A stretch of DNA of 64,000 bases from Todiramphus chloris collaris (taxonomy: Eukaryota > Chordata > Aves > Coraciiformes > Alcedinidae). Made by a program: the position numbers and the translations under genes. The notes beneath the pieces were generated by a model. That model saw only the letters and a program-made list of their open reading frames with translations. It searched no databases and had not been told where the DNA came from. The number at the start of each line of letters is the position of its first letter. The first letter of the stretch is position 1. Shown here one piece after another: positions 33,831 to 47,600 of the stretch. The stretch is taken from the NCBI GenBank assembly GCA_025345505.1, contig JANVCC010010406.1, positions 10,727,063 to 10,791,062 of the forward strand, in the 5' to 3' direction.

Positions 33831-36800
33831 TACCAAAAGCTGCAGTCTTGGCTTCCCAATAGGTGAGTGCCCTTTAGAGTGTTATTGGCAGTGTAAATGT
33901 GCAATTCTACCCTTTCTTCAAATATTCGTTCTGATTTAGAAAGAAAACTTTTCCAGAGACATGTAGTTTCCCAGGAAGTAGGATTTGCATGCTGTGGCCA
34001 GTTCTGGCCTTGTTCCAACACTGCTGTCACATGCTGTCTGTTAAGAGTAAGAAGTACGTTTCTCACTCTGGTGCAATGGAGCTTTGTACAGCAGTGCTGT
34101 CTCTCCCTGTTTGTCTTTCCATCAGATCATCAGATAAGTTTCTTCCTCATTACTTTTGGGTGTGGTGGCACCGTACTAAAAGATACTATTAGCTCTTTTG
34201 ATACAAAGGCAGGACAGCAGTGTGATCTACCTGGATAAGAAAATATTACCTATTAATAATGGGTAAATGTTAAGAGCAACATCTCTCACAGTCTGAGCAA
34301 ATGGGTTGCACAGGTCTTTGACAGGTGAGAACATAATAGGAATGGGAAATTTGTATTTCTCTTCCAGGCTCTGAGACAAGACCACTTGTTGCTACCTACC
34401 TCTCAGTGCTGGTCCACCAAACTCTCTGCTTCCCATCTCAGAGTCTGGTCCCTTCCCCAGGGGGTCAGAGAAGGCATTTCATTGATGTGGTGTCATATGC
34501 TGACTGTGACAGAAAGAAACCGATTATTTTGGAACAAAGAATTCATGTGAAGTTATAGTGATATCATTTTACTACAGTGGGCTTGTTTTCTGATATCTTT
34601 GAGTTTTTCCTTGTTAATAGTTTTGTTCTGCATTTTATATAACTGAAGAATGCAGCAAGAAAATATGTATCCCTTTTCCCATCCTAAATAGCCAAGATTT
34701 TTTGATAACTTGCACTAAAATTTGGTGTGTATTCAGCAGCAGAAAAACAGTTTGTAGTGCAAACTGAAAAATTATGTCTTCCTAAATATGCAACAGCATG
34801 GATCGATATATCTTTGATTTCCATCTAGCTTTAGAGTGACACCTTGAATCACAGTATTAAGGGGTCTGTAGTTAATGATTTACAGTCCGCAGGTGTCAGG
34901 TTTTTTTTTTCCTGATATCAAATAATACAATAAAAAACTGTAATGGGAAAGGTTACAGTCAAAGGTATCCTTAAAATGTTTCTGCACATGTTTCTCCTTT
35001 TGATAAAATACTTCTGTTACCTAGGAGACTTCTCCCTCAATCCAGAAATGTAATGCTTGGGTTTAACATAAAGTGATTGCCAAAGTGTCACAAAGAAAAC
35101 ACTCAGCAATACATAAAACGCCATGAGAAATGCACATTGGAGTGTGAGAGATCTTATGAGAGATATACATGTTCACACTGTATGGATGACTTGTCAGAGC
35201 GTTGCAGGCCTGCAGAGAGTAGGGAAGGTTAAAACATAATCAAGAGACCTGGTGCTTGGGTATGGCGCTTTGGTGCATATTAAACCACCAAGGTTAGGAA
35301 TTTAACCACAAGTTAAGTCCCACAAGTTTTATTTGCTGCATTGGGTCCAAATGAGAGCAGGAATAGAATATGTGTTGGAAGAGAGTGATGCAGGATAAGA
35401 GAAAAGGGAACTACTAGCTAAGGTCTGTAAGCCTTGATTCCTGTCTGCTTTGGTTGTATTGGATGAGATTTCTGTCCCTGCCTTTCCAGCCACCCTCTTG
35501 TCAAAGGGTACCACATTGCACAGGCCTGCCTACTAATTTGAACTACTATCCATCTGGGTTTAAGTTGTTGGGCAAACTGTGTGATCTTCTGCCTTTCCTG
35601 AAGTGATAAAATTTGAGTGAGGACTTGCAGACAGTGGGGCTTTTAACCTGTCTCAACTACTGCCATTGAAACAAGCAAGTAATGTGCATAAAAGACTAAC
35701 ACCCTTAGGCTGCCAAAAACATTAAAGCTACTTCTTTTCTATTAAAATAGATAAATAAAATTCTATCATGTTCCTCATGGCTCCAAGTGATCAACATTGA
35801 CACACTGGAGATCTACACACTTCTGAGCTGTCTATTTTATTCTGCATGGGTAAACTCGAGAAATTCCAACCCAAATGGCTTAGTCACGGCCTCTCCTATA
35901 AGACTCATATTGCAGAGTCACCAGAAGTGACTTTGAAAGACAAACTATTTCTGTTGTTCTTGTGAAAAGCCAGTATGTTACACAGCCTGCCATTTCTTCC
36001 AGATCACCTCATATAGTTTGATATGCTACCCTGAAAATTTATATTTAGTGGTGAAGATAATACCTTGTCATTATTGGTGGAATGCAGGAAGTGCAATGAC
36101 TAGTCCTTTAGTCAGTCATTCTTCTACAAATTCTTCAAACCTGTAGCAATTTCCCATTATGTCATTCTTACTAAGACAGATGTGGCAGCGAGATAACCCT
36201 TGGGGAAGAAGGTAAAGTTGCAGAACAATCTTAAATGCAGAGTAACCTATAGAAATTGCCTCTTAGTCATAGGTTTTATGATTTATAATAATGGATCTTA
36301 TGCATTAGATCTCATATCCTTCAGACATGAGGAATAAAAGAAATGAAAATGTAGTTTGTTTCACATGCTGGTGAGTTATGTACTTTTAAGTGGGTTTTGC
36401 TGCTCAGTGAAACAAGTTTTCTTTGACAGATTGCTGTGCTACTGTATTTGATTTCAATTTCCCACTGAATAGTGCCAAGTGAAATCTGTTATGCTTTAAG
36501 TTGTAATATGACTTTCTCCAGCACTGTCCTCATATCAATCATCCCAAGAGTTATTTAAGCTAGATACTTAAAAATGAAATGAATACAGGGCTCATATTTC
36601 AGTTACAGGGCATACCCTGGGCAAGTACCCTTCTGCCCTTCATACAGCACCAAGGAGAAATGGAGAGTAAGAATTAAAACGATTTCAGGATAAGGACACA
36701 GCTTTTTTTTGTGTATCACAGAGGTACCCTGCTTGCCCCCATTGAGACACCTTGTGAGGCATCTGAGACTGCATTTACCTCATTGCAACTGAGATCATTC

Positions 36801-39800
36801 TCCTTTCAGAATAGAAACCTACTGTCTGGAGGAACTTGCAGATTGCCAGACTTCTTGTTAGTTCTCTTCAGATTTGTTTGTGCACCATTTTGGAGAAAGT
36901 TCAGACAACTTTTTACTAGTAGGATACAGAAGGAAACCATTTCCATTGCAGAGAACCCAGCCTACCTACTGCTGAAAAGGATGGTCTTCTCACAGCTGCA
37001 GGGATGCAGAAGTGAGTGATCATAAAAGTCATGGATTGTTCTTGGCTGCTGCCTGGCTTTGTTCTGTGAGGTGAATGTAGTGGAGTTTTCCCTGCAGATT
37101 TCCCTAGTCCATGATGGAAATGAAACCCGAGGGAGACACATACACCTGTAGTCATCAGTTGACACAATAAAAAATGGTCAGTCAAAAATGCAGAGCTAAG
37201 GGGATCATACTTTCCAAAGCTCTGATGAGTTCTAATCGCTGCAGCTCACCAGAGTAACCCTGGGGGCAAACAGCTCACAATTCTCACAATTTGTCTCTGC
37301 TTGTCCTCTGACTCCTAGTGACCCATGGTGTGTTCGGACTGGGCTACTCTCCTCCTCCTGGGCTATACAAGAAGAGCTCCAGAAGGCTCTTTTGCACATA
37401 TTATTGGATATCTGGCTTCCTTAAGAGAAGGAAGTATCTCTGAATATGTGTATAAAATGTAGAAAAGAGCACTGGAGAAAGGGTTTTCTTACATGCAGAG
37501 TTAATACTATTTCAGTTGGTTGAGTCAGAGTGGAATTGAAAGTTTCATTTAATGGTATTCATTCTTCCAAAATTTGCCCAAAAGTCAGTTCACAAGCCTA
37601 CTGAAACAAATAATTAAGCATCTGTTGCCATTTGGTAACAATCACATTGAAGATCTTTGTTTTTATTTTGGTAGTACACTTTGTTTGTGATTTCAAAGTG
37701 CCTTGAAATAGCTAAGGTAGAAAAAAAGCGCTTTGATGGATTTTTGAAAAGGCATTTTGCTCCACATTTTTCTTTACCTTTTACCTATGACAGACTTAGC
37801 AATTTTTTATCTATGGAATACTGTAAAGCTGCCACTGGAATATTTTAAAATGTTTCCTGCAACTGCCTTATCTGCTCAGCAGTCATTATCTTCAGCCATG
37901 TTTCTTTTCCTATACTTTTTCCATTACCATATATTTTAATTTTACTTATCTTGCCCCTTCAGTGTTAGTGGAAGAACTGCTTACTTTGGAAAGGACTCCT
38001 GGCTGTCCTATATTCAGAGTGAGTTGATATAAAACTTATGTTCCACAGCTCCTTTGTTGCTCTTCTGGCCTTGTTACTTCATTGTCTGTTGCGTGAGATT
38101 ATTTCCCTAATATTTGGTTTATCTACATGATTGCTTCCTCTGAAACTTCCTGGAAAATCCTGTCTATATTGTCCCCTACTATGTTGTATCATTTAAATGT
38201 GACTACCTTACTTTTTTGTATAGATCTAGTTAATACTTTGTATCTTGAGATACTCTTTTTCTTATTTTTCATATTTTCTTATTTCCCCAATATCTTGACT
38301 TATCTGTGCTATCTCAGCTCCTCCTGATGTCAAAGAAGACTTTTGGCACCTACCCATCAATCCGTGCCACATAGAGGAGTCTTACTTGGCATTTTTTACA
38401 TAGTGGAGCTTTTTTGGTTTTGTTTCTGTTTGGTTTGTTTTTTGCAGTGAAGCTTTTTCCATACTTGTATATTACCTACCAGTAAGCATGCGATACAGCA
38501 GGGGTTATGCAAATAAAAGAAAGGGAAATTTACCCCTAATAATGATTTTATTCTGTTTTTCTGATAGAAAATCCATTTATTTTTAATGACGTAAGTTATC
38601 TAATGCATTGGTTATGTGCACAAAACCAACATTATTACTTTGACAGTTATTCAGTCTAGATTGCTGTATTGTTTAATTCTGTTCTGTCTTTAGCTTGTCT
38701 GTCCCACACATTTTGGGTCACATAACTTTTGGTCAAAACAGTCTAAAGAGGAGCAAACTGATTTATGACTGGGTTACATTTGGACTCCATTGGAATCAAT
38801 AAAAGTTTTGCCACTAATTCCCTGGAATTAATTGAGCTATCTACTTAAGGAGGTAATGTAGTTGATCAAAATATAGCTCTTCTCTTATGCCATTCCTCCC
38901 AAAGAATTACAAAAAGTGTCTAATTCTCTTCCTATATATTTTGCTTTCTCTAGTAATCAGATCAAGACATCACAGTACTTATGAAGAGACACTAATTCAT
39001 GTGGACTCTGCAATACTCACAGTCTTTCACTGGCCCATGTTCTTAATTTGTATCCTTTGCTCTCTTAGAAAACATGAAGCTATCTGGAGACAACCAGAGT
39101 AACCTGCCCAGGACTAGAAGAACAAACGGACGTGGTCAGACACAGCCCATTGTGTGGGTGCACTTCAATTGAACAGTTTGTGCCTTTCAACTGCTTTTCT
39201 TTAGCAGTGAACATGACCATCATATATAGGAGAGGGGTGGGGGGGGAAGTGGGGGCAGAAGCACTTACATGGGACTTCCATATTTCTGTGCTTTAGCCCC
39301 CGACAGGGGCACTGTGCCATCTGAGACTGACTGCTGTTGGTAATGCACATGCTCCACTCTTGGTTAATGTAAGCATAGTAAATTTTATGTGTTTAGGACA
39401 TGGAATTTCTGTGCACGGCCAAATGCGCTGTGTAACACATCTGCTAGAAGTGCAGCTCCTTCTGGATGTATTGCACAGTCTATGTATGCAAATTGCATGT
39501 TCAAATGGACTTCTGTGTGGGCCTTTGGATCACTGTCTGAGTACGACCTGCTGTTGTGTGGGTCTGAGTGGCATGCAAGGGGGGTCAGAGACACTGTACC
39601 TGTTTTTCAGCCTCTTTTAGGATGCCATTAGCTAATTCTGAATTTATCTGGTGATAGCACCTGAGTGGGTTTTGTCGTTTTGGTGAAATTTCTTTGTACA
39701 GAACACAGGTAGTGTATTATGTGAATGTGACTTTATAGTACAGCTTGAAGGTAGATGTAAAAGCCCTTTGTGTAAAAAAAATCAGTGTTCAAACTACATG

Positions 39801-42800
39801 TTTGGCAATGGTAGTCTGGAAAAAGCTATATAATCTCCCCTCTTTCCCAAACAGATTTCCTAAGAGCTGATCTGAGACCTCTAGCAGTCGTTAAGCTGAT
39901 TATTCTGCAAACTCCTACATACTTCTGTAGCTATGCTGGCTCATGTTATGGATATGGGAGTGGCGATAATTTGCAGAAGGGCAGATAAGAAAAATCTTTC
40001 CCATCTGAGGATGTCATTCCGTATGTTTTCCTCAACAACAAAGTCAGCTTGAGAAATATCTCTTCGTCCTCAGCCATTCATTCAATCATTCTTTCCCACT
40101 GTCCTCTGCAGCCGCCACCCTTTCAGTGGTGCTGATAGAAGTGCTCATGGGACATGTTGCAAACCAGGTTACAGACAGGAGCGTGTGGCATGAGGGCACA
40201 TAGGGCTATGGCATAGCAGAGAAATGGACAGCTCTTGGGAGGGTCAAGTGAGAATTTCTAAAGAAGCTTTGCCAAGAAGAATGTGTGTTATGAACTACAT
40301 CCTTCAGCACTTCTAATATCGTCATTCCTGTGTATACACGGCTGCGTGAGCCACGAAAACAGACGGCTTTGTCTAAGAAGTGGGCAGTATACAAAAAAGA
40401 CATTTTGAATGGACAACAGAAACAAAACAAATTGCATATGGACTTGGAGAAGACGACAAGGCAGAACACTGACTGCTTGGTATGGCTAGGGCTTGGGATT
40501 TATGTGAAAAAAAAAAAGTACTTGTGATGAATCTGATTTACTAGAAAGGCATGTCTGCTGTCTTGCCTATACATAGATAGTAATGGCAGAAGGATTGAAA
40601 GGAGTCAGTGAATTGGCATGACTGGAGGGATAAGAGTGCTGTTGTGGTCAATCAGGCAGCATGCTTTTCCAAGCAAAACAACTCTATGGTTCTTTGATTC
40701 TAGTCCAAGTGGGACTTGCTGTGTAACAGGTGCTGTACTGCAGATTTTCATGATGCTGAAATAGTTGCACAGTAAGATGCAAGATCCAGTGCAGGTGGGA
40801 TGGACTGCAGGAAGCCTTGAGTATGAAAAGTTTAAACAGAACTGTGCTCTGATGGCTATCCCAGTAGCAAAGTATTTACCCTAATGAATTCACTTTAAAT
40901 GCCTCCTCTTCATTGAGTTCATATGCAAACCTCAGAGGTGTGAAAGCGCTCCTGTCTCAGACTAGCAGTTAAAAGCAGATTGGGCAACAGCCTCTCCAGC
41001 TTACTCAGAGTCTGACAGGTTACTTTTTTTCTCATGGGTACCTGAGCTATTTTTAGATAATGCACCTGGCACATTTCTAAAGGCCTGATTATGAGTTAGG
41101 AATGCTCATCTCAAACACATGTACTTGTTCCTTCTGCAAGGCAAGCAAAACTGACAAGGATCAACAGAGATTCATGAGCCTTGCTGGAAGTGGTGGGTTT
41201 CCCTGGAATGGTTCTTAACAGGGGAAGTGTAGGAAGGGACACGCTTCCCCCTTGCATGAGCCTTGAGGGGAAGACGTTTGAAGATAGTGACTATGGGAAC
41301 CAGTTCTCTAGAACTTGCCTGTCAATAAAATACTCAATATCCCCTCCGGAATGCACCTGCATTCCAAGTTCTGTTCCTGGGGATTTAGAAGTGTAGAAGA
41401 TGGTAACAGGAAATAAAAAAGCCACCTCATTTTGGCAAGGGCAGCATGAATTCACCTCTAGGGAAATGGGGGGGTTGTATGTGAACCTCCATGCTTTATG
41501 GAAAGTTTTGAATCAAGACTTCTTGTCACTAGTTAGAAAAAGGGCTCTCTCCTTATTCTCATTGAATTTCTTTCTTCTCTGTAAGCAATTCACTCCAAGG
41601 AAGCGTAAATCCACAGAGCTTAGCATATGATGGCAAAGCCTCTCCTTTCTAATTTGAGGCACTCATATGTTTGTAAACTGTATATCTTGTAAGCCTTTTG
41701 ATGTTAATCATTTTGAAGACTGAGATCCCGAGCAGGATATCACTGTGTTTGATGCTGTACAAGAACAGGGGAAAAGGCAGTCCCTGGCCCCAAAAAACAT
41801 GTGCTAGCAGAGGCGTATAAATGAACAACTGATCACAAAGGAGATCTTGTGGAAGCACACTCAGAATGAGAGAGGACTCATCCCCTCCACATCCTAATCC
41901 CCAGGCTGAGATTTTTGTTTGCATCTTGACAGGGAGGGCTTCTCTAAAGGGCACAAAGAAGGATCTCTGTGGCTGTGCACAGTACATCTTCCAGGAGGAA
42001 CAGCACCAGAAGAGAGTGAGGAGTTGGTGACTGTAAGGCTGCATTCAGGTTATAAGGGTGCTATGGGGAGGTAACATCATGGGAGAGGGAGGCTGGCGCC
42101 TGTTCTGTTTTTTTGGGATCTGATCCCACTTTCATGCAAACAGCTGGCAAAACTCCCAGTGAGCTGAACAGGACCCAGCAGGAGTAGCAGAAGCCTGGGA
42201 ACCAGATGCCATTCTTGAAGCCATTTACTGAACCTGCCAGGCATCTGGTAGGCAGCATGTCACACTGGCTGCCTGAGAGGCAACAGCTGGCAGGACTGTT
42301 GGTGCACACCTTGTTCCCATTCCCTAATTCCTGGGTGGTTGGGCCCAGTGCCATGTGTATCAGCTAGTGCCTGGGTGGCTCCTTACCAGCTTTAGTGCAT
42401 ACATGCTGCTCCTCGGCAAATGTTGTGGAACTGGACCTGAGGTTGTAGGAGGATACTGGGGAAGGATCTTGAAGGTGCTGTAGGGAGCCCAGGAGAGAGA
42501 GGGATAGCTGAGGCTGTTGCTGCAGAAGGCAAGGGATGAGGGGAAGAACGGAGGACGTTATAGTGTGATTTAGGTAGGGGAGTTGGGGGACCCTGGAGTG
42601 CTGCAGTGGTGATGTAGGTGAGATGGGTTGACTGCAGTCTGAATGTGACCTATATTTGAGATCTATGTTATAGTGCAGGAAAATTCAGTAAACTAAGGAC
42701 ATGGCAACAAAGATGGAAGGAACATGGGAAAGATGTGTATAAAAAGATGGGGGTTGGTGTTAAAGGATATGAGAACATTGTGGAGTGCAGGAGGTATGGA

Positions 42801-42960
42801 GGGAAAAGCATGTATTATGCAAAGGATCACATGTTGGGAAATAAGACCCTTTGTGGCCTATTCCTTACCTTGATTTGGGGATTTTTGAGCATACAGGCTA
42901 TATCCAGCCTTGCACTGGATGCTGTCTCTAGAATGAAGTCAGGTTTCTTTCCTTATTTCA
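33831..42960. other. Intergenic, no gene seen
   Basis: Nine kilobases of AT-rich, CpG-poor unique sequence. I see only small features: a T run at 34901-34910, a T/G tract near 38408-38445, a G-rich tract at 39234-39255, and a possible CR1 tail scrap near 40670-40705. Open frames of 60-131 codons here look like chance. Confidence 0.7.
39234..39255 (+). repeat. G-rich tract with quadruplex potential
   Basis: GGGG, T, eight G, AAGT, five G. It can form four G3 runs on the plus strand. Isolated in intergenic DNA. Confidence 0.7.
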
Positions 42961-42962
42961 CA

Positions 42963-43065
42963 AAATCACAGAGCCACAGAATCACAGAATGGCAGGGGTT
43001 GGAAGGGACCTCTGGAGATCATCTAATTCAACCCTTCTGCCAAAGCAGGTTCACCTAGGGCAGGT
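42963..43065 (-). mobile_element. CR1 LINE 3' tail, minus orientation
   Basis: The stretch AGAATCACAGAATGGCAGGG, GTTGGAAGGGACCTCTGGAG, ATCATCTAATTCAACCC is the reverse complement of the CR1 terminus, including the ATTCTGTG-type tail repeats at its outer edge. About 100 bp long and 5'-truncated, the usual dead form. Confidence 0.9.
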
Positions 43066-44638
43066 TCTTTTGAAAGAACAGTACACGGACTGTTAGCCAT
43101 GGCACAAGCCACAGGCTGTCAGAGAATAACTAAAGTACACCAGTCAGAAGTAATCCAGGTTTTATTTGATTTTTGAGGATTTGTTTTAGTTTACCATGAT
43201 GGTGTGGAACCCCACTCCCAGCTACATCCTTTTCATTGGTGTTTTATCAGAAATGCTGAATTCACATGCTGCAAGTAGGAGGACACTTGAAAGGAGAGCC
43301 TGTCCTTACAGATTTTCAGTTGCAGATACAATGGATTTCTGTGCGTATCTCCCAGAAAACATGGATGCTATGATTATTTTTTAATATTTAATGATTTTAG
43401 TTATATTACTACTTTTTGAGGAAGTGTGGCTTGAGATACAGAGTTGCTTCTTCAGTTGTGGAATGGAACAGTGACTAGAAGATCATGGAGTAATAGTTTT
43501 CTAAGATATCTGTCATGCCTGTTGCTGTGTTTGTCTAAGTGACACATAGGGCAAGAGCACTGCAAGGAATTTGAATGCACTGCCACTGCCTTTGTAACTG
43601 GTTATGCCCTTGTTTACTGCTGACTTTGATCTGGAGTTTTGCTCCAGATTGACTGAGAATATTAAACACCAGTAATTAAAAACTAAGTTTAGGAAAATTG
43701 TATTTCTGCAAAGAAGTGTTAGTGCTGGTTAACACAAAGTCCCGCAAGGAAAAGCGAGTAAAGGACCTGATTCAAGTGTGCATTTGATGCTGAACAGCCC
43801 CCACACAAGGCCTGTTTTCCCACTACTTTTGTGAGTGACACTGAAGTAGTTTACACTCACTGAGCATTAGCCTCCTGCCTCATATTCCTACCTCTGTATG
43901 TGTCCTGGGAGGATGAACCTACTGAAGCCTGTGAACTTCTTTACTATGCTACATGTAGCCATAAAACATATGATTCCCTTGGATTACTTTTGATCAACTA
44001 GGGTAAATCAAGGAAACTAGCTGAGGATAAAGCATTGCTACCAGAAACCCTGTTCTTTGGCAAAGAAAATGCCTTGGTCCCAAGCCCCAGACATGACTGA
44101 ATTTCTCTGCTAACTTAACTTCATCAGAGTTATAACAGCAAAAATCTTGTCTCTGTCTCTCACTCTACTCCAGGTAATCACATAATTTTAGTTCCCCTCC
44201 TTGCATGTTCATGCTGTAATATGAGCTTCAAGCACATATCATGAATTGCCCAGTTGAGAAAAAAATGCCGTGATTGACTTTTTGCAGACACTTAACTTGC
44301 AAGGGTTTGTTTATGTAAGATACAGTAGAGACCTGTTCTCCCAGCTAAGAATTGCACTTTGAAATCAAAAGTGTGAAACTTTGGCTTGTCATCTGTCATA
44401 GCAAGATTTTAATTCTTTTTTTTTTAGCACCAAAACTCAACACTAAACATACATAATCCTGAAATGTAACTTTTAAGTGTGATTTATGGTTATGATTAGA
44501 TTTATTATATCAAGTTGCTATTGTAAAACCCCTCATTTTCCTAGGAAGGTGGGACTGCAAATATCCTGAGAATAGGAGAACTGGGGTGATAATGCAGTTT
44601 GTTCTAAAAGCTTTTTAATTTCAAAGCCTATTAGAATA

Positions 44639-44865
44639 ACACACATACACACACACAAAAAAAAAACCAAAAAACCAAAAAAACCAAAAACCACAACCAC
44701 CCACGAAACACAAAAAGAAAAACAACTGTCATGTAACAAAATCCCATGTCATGTTATCTAATGACAGTAGATAAAAACAAAAAAAAAAACCCCAAAAAAC
44801 ACCAACACCCCCCCCAAAAAACCCAACCAACGAAAACCCACACAAACCCCAACCAAACAAAAGAA
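44639..44865. repeat. A/C-rich low-complexity tracts
   Basis: Two tracts (44639-44735 and 44772-44865) consist of A runs broken by C, CC or C-rich stretches, including (CA)n and a C7 run. The plus strand is almost free of G and T. This strand asymmetry is shared with tracts beside the second gap and at 53.5 kb, and as T/G on the opposite strand at 56.8 kb. Confidence 0.85.
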
Positions 44866-46739
44866 GCTGAGCACAAAACAGCCTGAAGGAGCCAGAAAAA
44901 GAAGGCACAGATTCAAGTTTTAACTGTGAGAACAAAAACTTTTTCAGAGTGACTGTCAGCTTCCCCAGATGTGGCTCTAAATTGTAGCATCACTGGCAAA
45001 TCAGACAAATCTTTCACCCCTTCCTCTCACTCACAGGGGGCATTGTGATGAAATGAGAGTACTGCAGATATTTTGCAAAATAAATTTATCAACGCCTTAG
45101 ACTGTGGCTTGCAGCTGCCAACGGACTAGATCATATTCAGGAGATTGTAGGAAGTCATGCAAAACAAACGTGAAAAATAAAACCAAATGTTTTTCCAACA
45201 TAAACCCTCGTAGTGGTGTTTTCATTTCAGGACTGCCATCTTGCTATAATCCTGGGATAGGAGCTTGCAATTGAGTGTACATGCCTGTGTGTTGTGACTT
45301 GCCAAAGGCCTTTACTCATAGAAAAACATCACTAACTGCTCCTGTTTGGACATATAAAGCACTTGCTTACGGATGAGCAAGAAAAAGCATTGCCTTTCCC
45401 TCAGCCTGGATCCTGTACATAGGTCACCCTATTCCCATCAAGCTTGCTGGACACTGCTTCCTCTCTCATAACTGACATTCCCATCCTGAATTCCCATGCT
45501 TATGAGACAATTTGAGGCAGGTCATGATGATATAATTTTGTTTGGTCCTCAACAGGCTTAGAGATATTTTTTGCATGGACGAGAGCACTGGGGAGCATGG
45601 TACAAATTGTCTGCAGAGATAATTTGGGGAATACAGATCTATCTTGCTTCTCTAGGGGAGAGAGAGGAAGGGCAGCCCTTGGCTGGGGGAAGAAGGGCTG
45701 TTCTTGGGGAGAGAGCCCCCTCCACGTGGTGCTGGCAGGGGAGACAAGCTCTCTGCAGGGAGGCTATGCAGGTCTTCAAGAGTGCTTTTTGCAGGGATGT
45801 GCCTTGACACCAGTTGTGCTGCAGTAAATCTACAGCCCTATCCACCAGGAGGAACCGAGAGTTCAGTCAGGGTTCAAGAGTTGTCCTCGGTCAGCCGGGT
45901 CTTTCCTGTCGTTTTCAGCAGGACTTTTGAAGTGTTTGACTCTGAAGTGCTCTAATCACAGGAAGAGGACAACAGGAAACCTCACCTCGGGGGAGCTGGT
46001 CAGTGGGAAGGACTGGTCTAGCAGAAGTAAACAAAAATTATTTTAATTGCCTGTGAGAATCCCAAACGGAAAAGTGGGAGGGAAAGCTGGCAGTTTGTTC
46101 ATCATTGAGACTGCTGAAATGTCCCTAGGAAGTGGGAAGAGTGAGGAGGTGGGATGTTGGTGGCCTGCACCATTTCCGTGTTTATCTTTTGCATAATCTT
46201 TTGTTGAACAGTCGAGACCTCTGCTCTCCAGGAACATGCAAGCTGAGCACAGAAATTACAGTTCTGTCTGGTCCTTTTGTCATTGGACTGAGAAACATCC
46301 TTAGGGCCTGACAAAATCAGTTCCAGTCTCTTCACTCAAATACTCAAATATGTCACTTCTGTTTTATTCTATTTTTTTGAGAGACGGAAACAGCGTATCT
46401 GTCTGTGACCAGAATTCAGTGGTTATGTTAAAAGGAAGGACCCTGTTTGTGTAAGACCAAAAGCAAACAAATCTAGTTTTCCAACAGGTAATACCATAAA
46501 CATCTTTGCACGCTGAGTGCTTAAAAGCACACCATGTTGCACACAGAATACATGGCCCTGCTGAGAGAAGCAGGCACTGTAATTTGTTTTTCTGACGAGA
46601 AGGTGTTTTCTGTCAGGGCTTTGTTATAAAACCAACCCATTTAACAATAAAAAAGCTCTTGAAAACTCAACAGTGCAGTCCAGAATGATGAACCATTCTC
46701 ATTAGTTTGAGCTATTTAAGCTTAAGCATTTTCTCCAGT

Positions 46740-47600
46740 TTAAATTTCTTGGACTGCCGATCAGGAGATGGATCCAAAAATGAAACAGAGTAACGCTCCT
46801 CCCCAGCTCTATGAAACCTCTGTCAGGGCCAAAGGTTTGAGTGGATGTATTATATGAAGAAACAGCTTTCATCTCTTACAGAGGCTCTATTGTGCTTCAG
46901 AAAGAGTTTTCGAGTCATCTAAATTTTTACTTCTTACCGATGAGTAGACAGCCTCAGACAGCTCGTTGTGAAGCCAGCAGTCTGTAATCACATCGGGTCG
47001 GGCCAGAACCGCTCCTCCGACACTGACGGATAATTGTTCTTGCCCTAGATACTAACGTGAGCTGAAAAACGAGAAGCCTGCCTGAAAGGTTATCAGATCC
47101 AGTGCACTTTTACTTGGATGAGGAGGAAATACAGCGGTGGTAAACAAATATAAGAACCTATTGTGACTGCGGCTTAGAATCACCAGGAGACCAATTAACA
47201 CCTTTTTGTTAGGATTAACCATTATGATGTTTGCAGCAAGAGCCTTAAATTGGTACTTTCTTGTAGTTCAAAGTGTGACTACATTGCAGTTACAAGGGAA
47301 GTGGAGATCAAAGCTCCCAGAACAAATAATTACATGAAGGTAAATTCCATCTGATGTAGGAAGCGGCAGAAACCTCCAAAGAATAGCAAACAGTCTGGCA
47401 GGGAGCAGCCTGTAGGAGTGTGAGCAACACAAAAGCCAGGCTTTCAAAGGGAGAAACGCCTCTCCTCAAAATGATGGAGTGAATCGGCCGCACTGAAACC
47501 ATTTCGTTATACGGGTCTGCTCTTTGCTGTGTCAGCAGCTCCATTATGAAGCTTTTATTTTCCGAGGTTCATCACTCAGCTGAACCGGTGCTAATACGTA
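46740..47600. promoter_or_regulatory. Candidate conserved non-coding element
   Basis: I count about 14 CpG between 46750 and 47175 and about 8 more between 47440 and 47600, in a desert where CpG is otherwise sparse. The sequence is free of repeats and ORFs. It contains a GTAAACAAATA forkhead-type site (47140-47150), CAATTA/TAATTG homeodomain cores, and TGCTGTGTCAGCA (47525-47537), one mismatch from a MAF recognition element. CpG retention suggests low germline methylation or purifying selection. It may be a distal enhancer; ENC1 is the nearest gene seen, 33 kb upstream. Conservation was not tested. Confidence 0.4.

Noticed and set aside
40665-40705. Possible CR1 tail (TTCCAAGCAAAACAACTCTA, TGGTTCTTTGATTCTA)
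   Set aside because: Only about 40 bases with weak octamer resemblance; insufficient to call.
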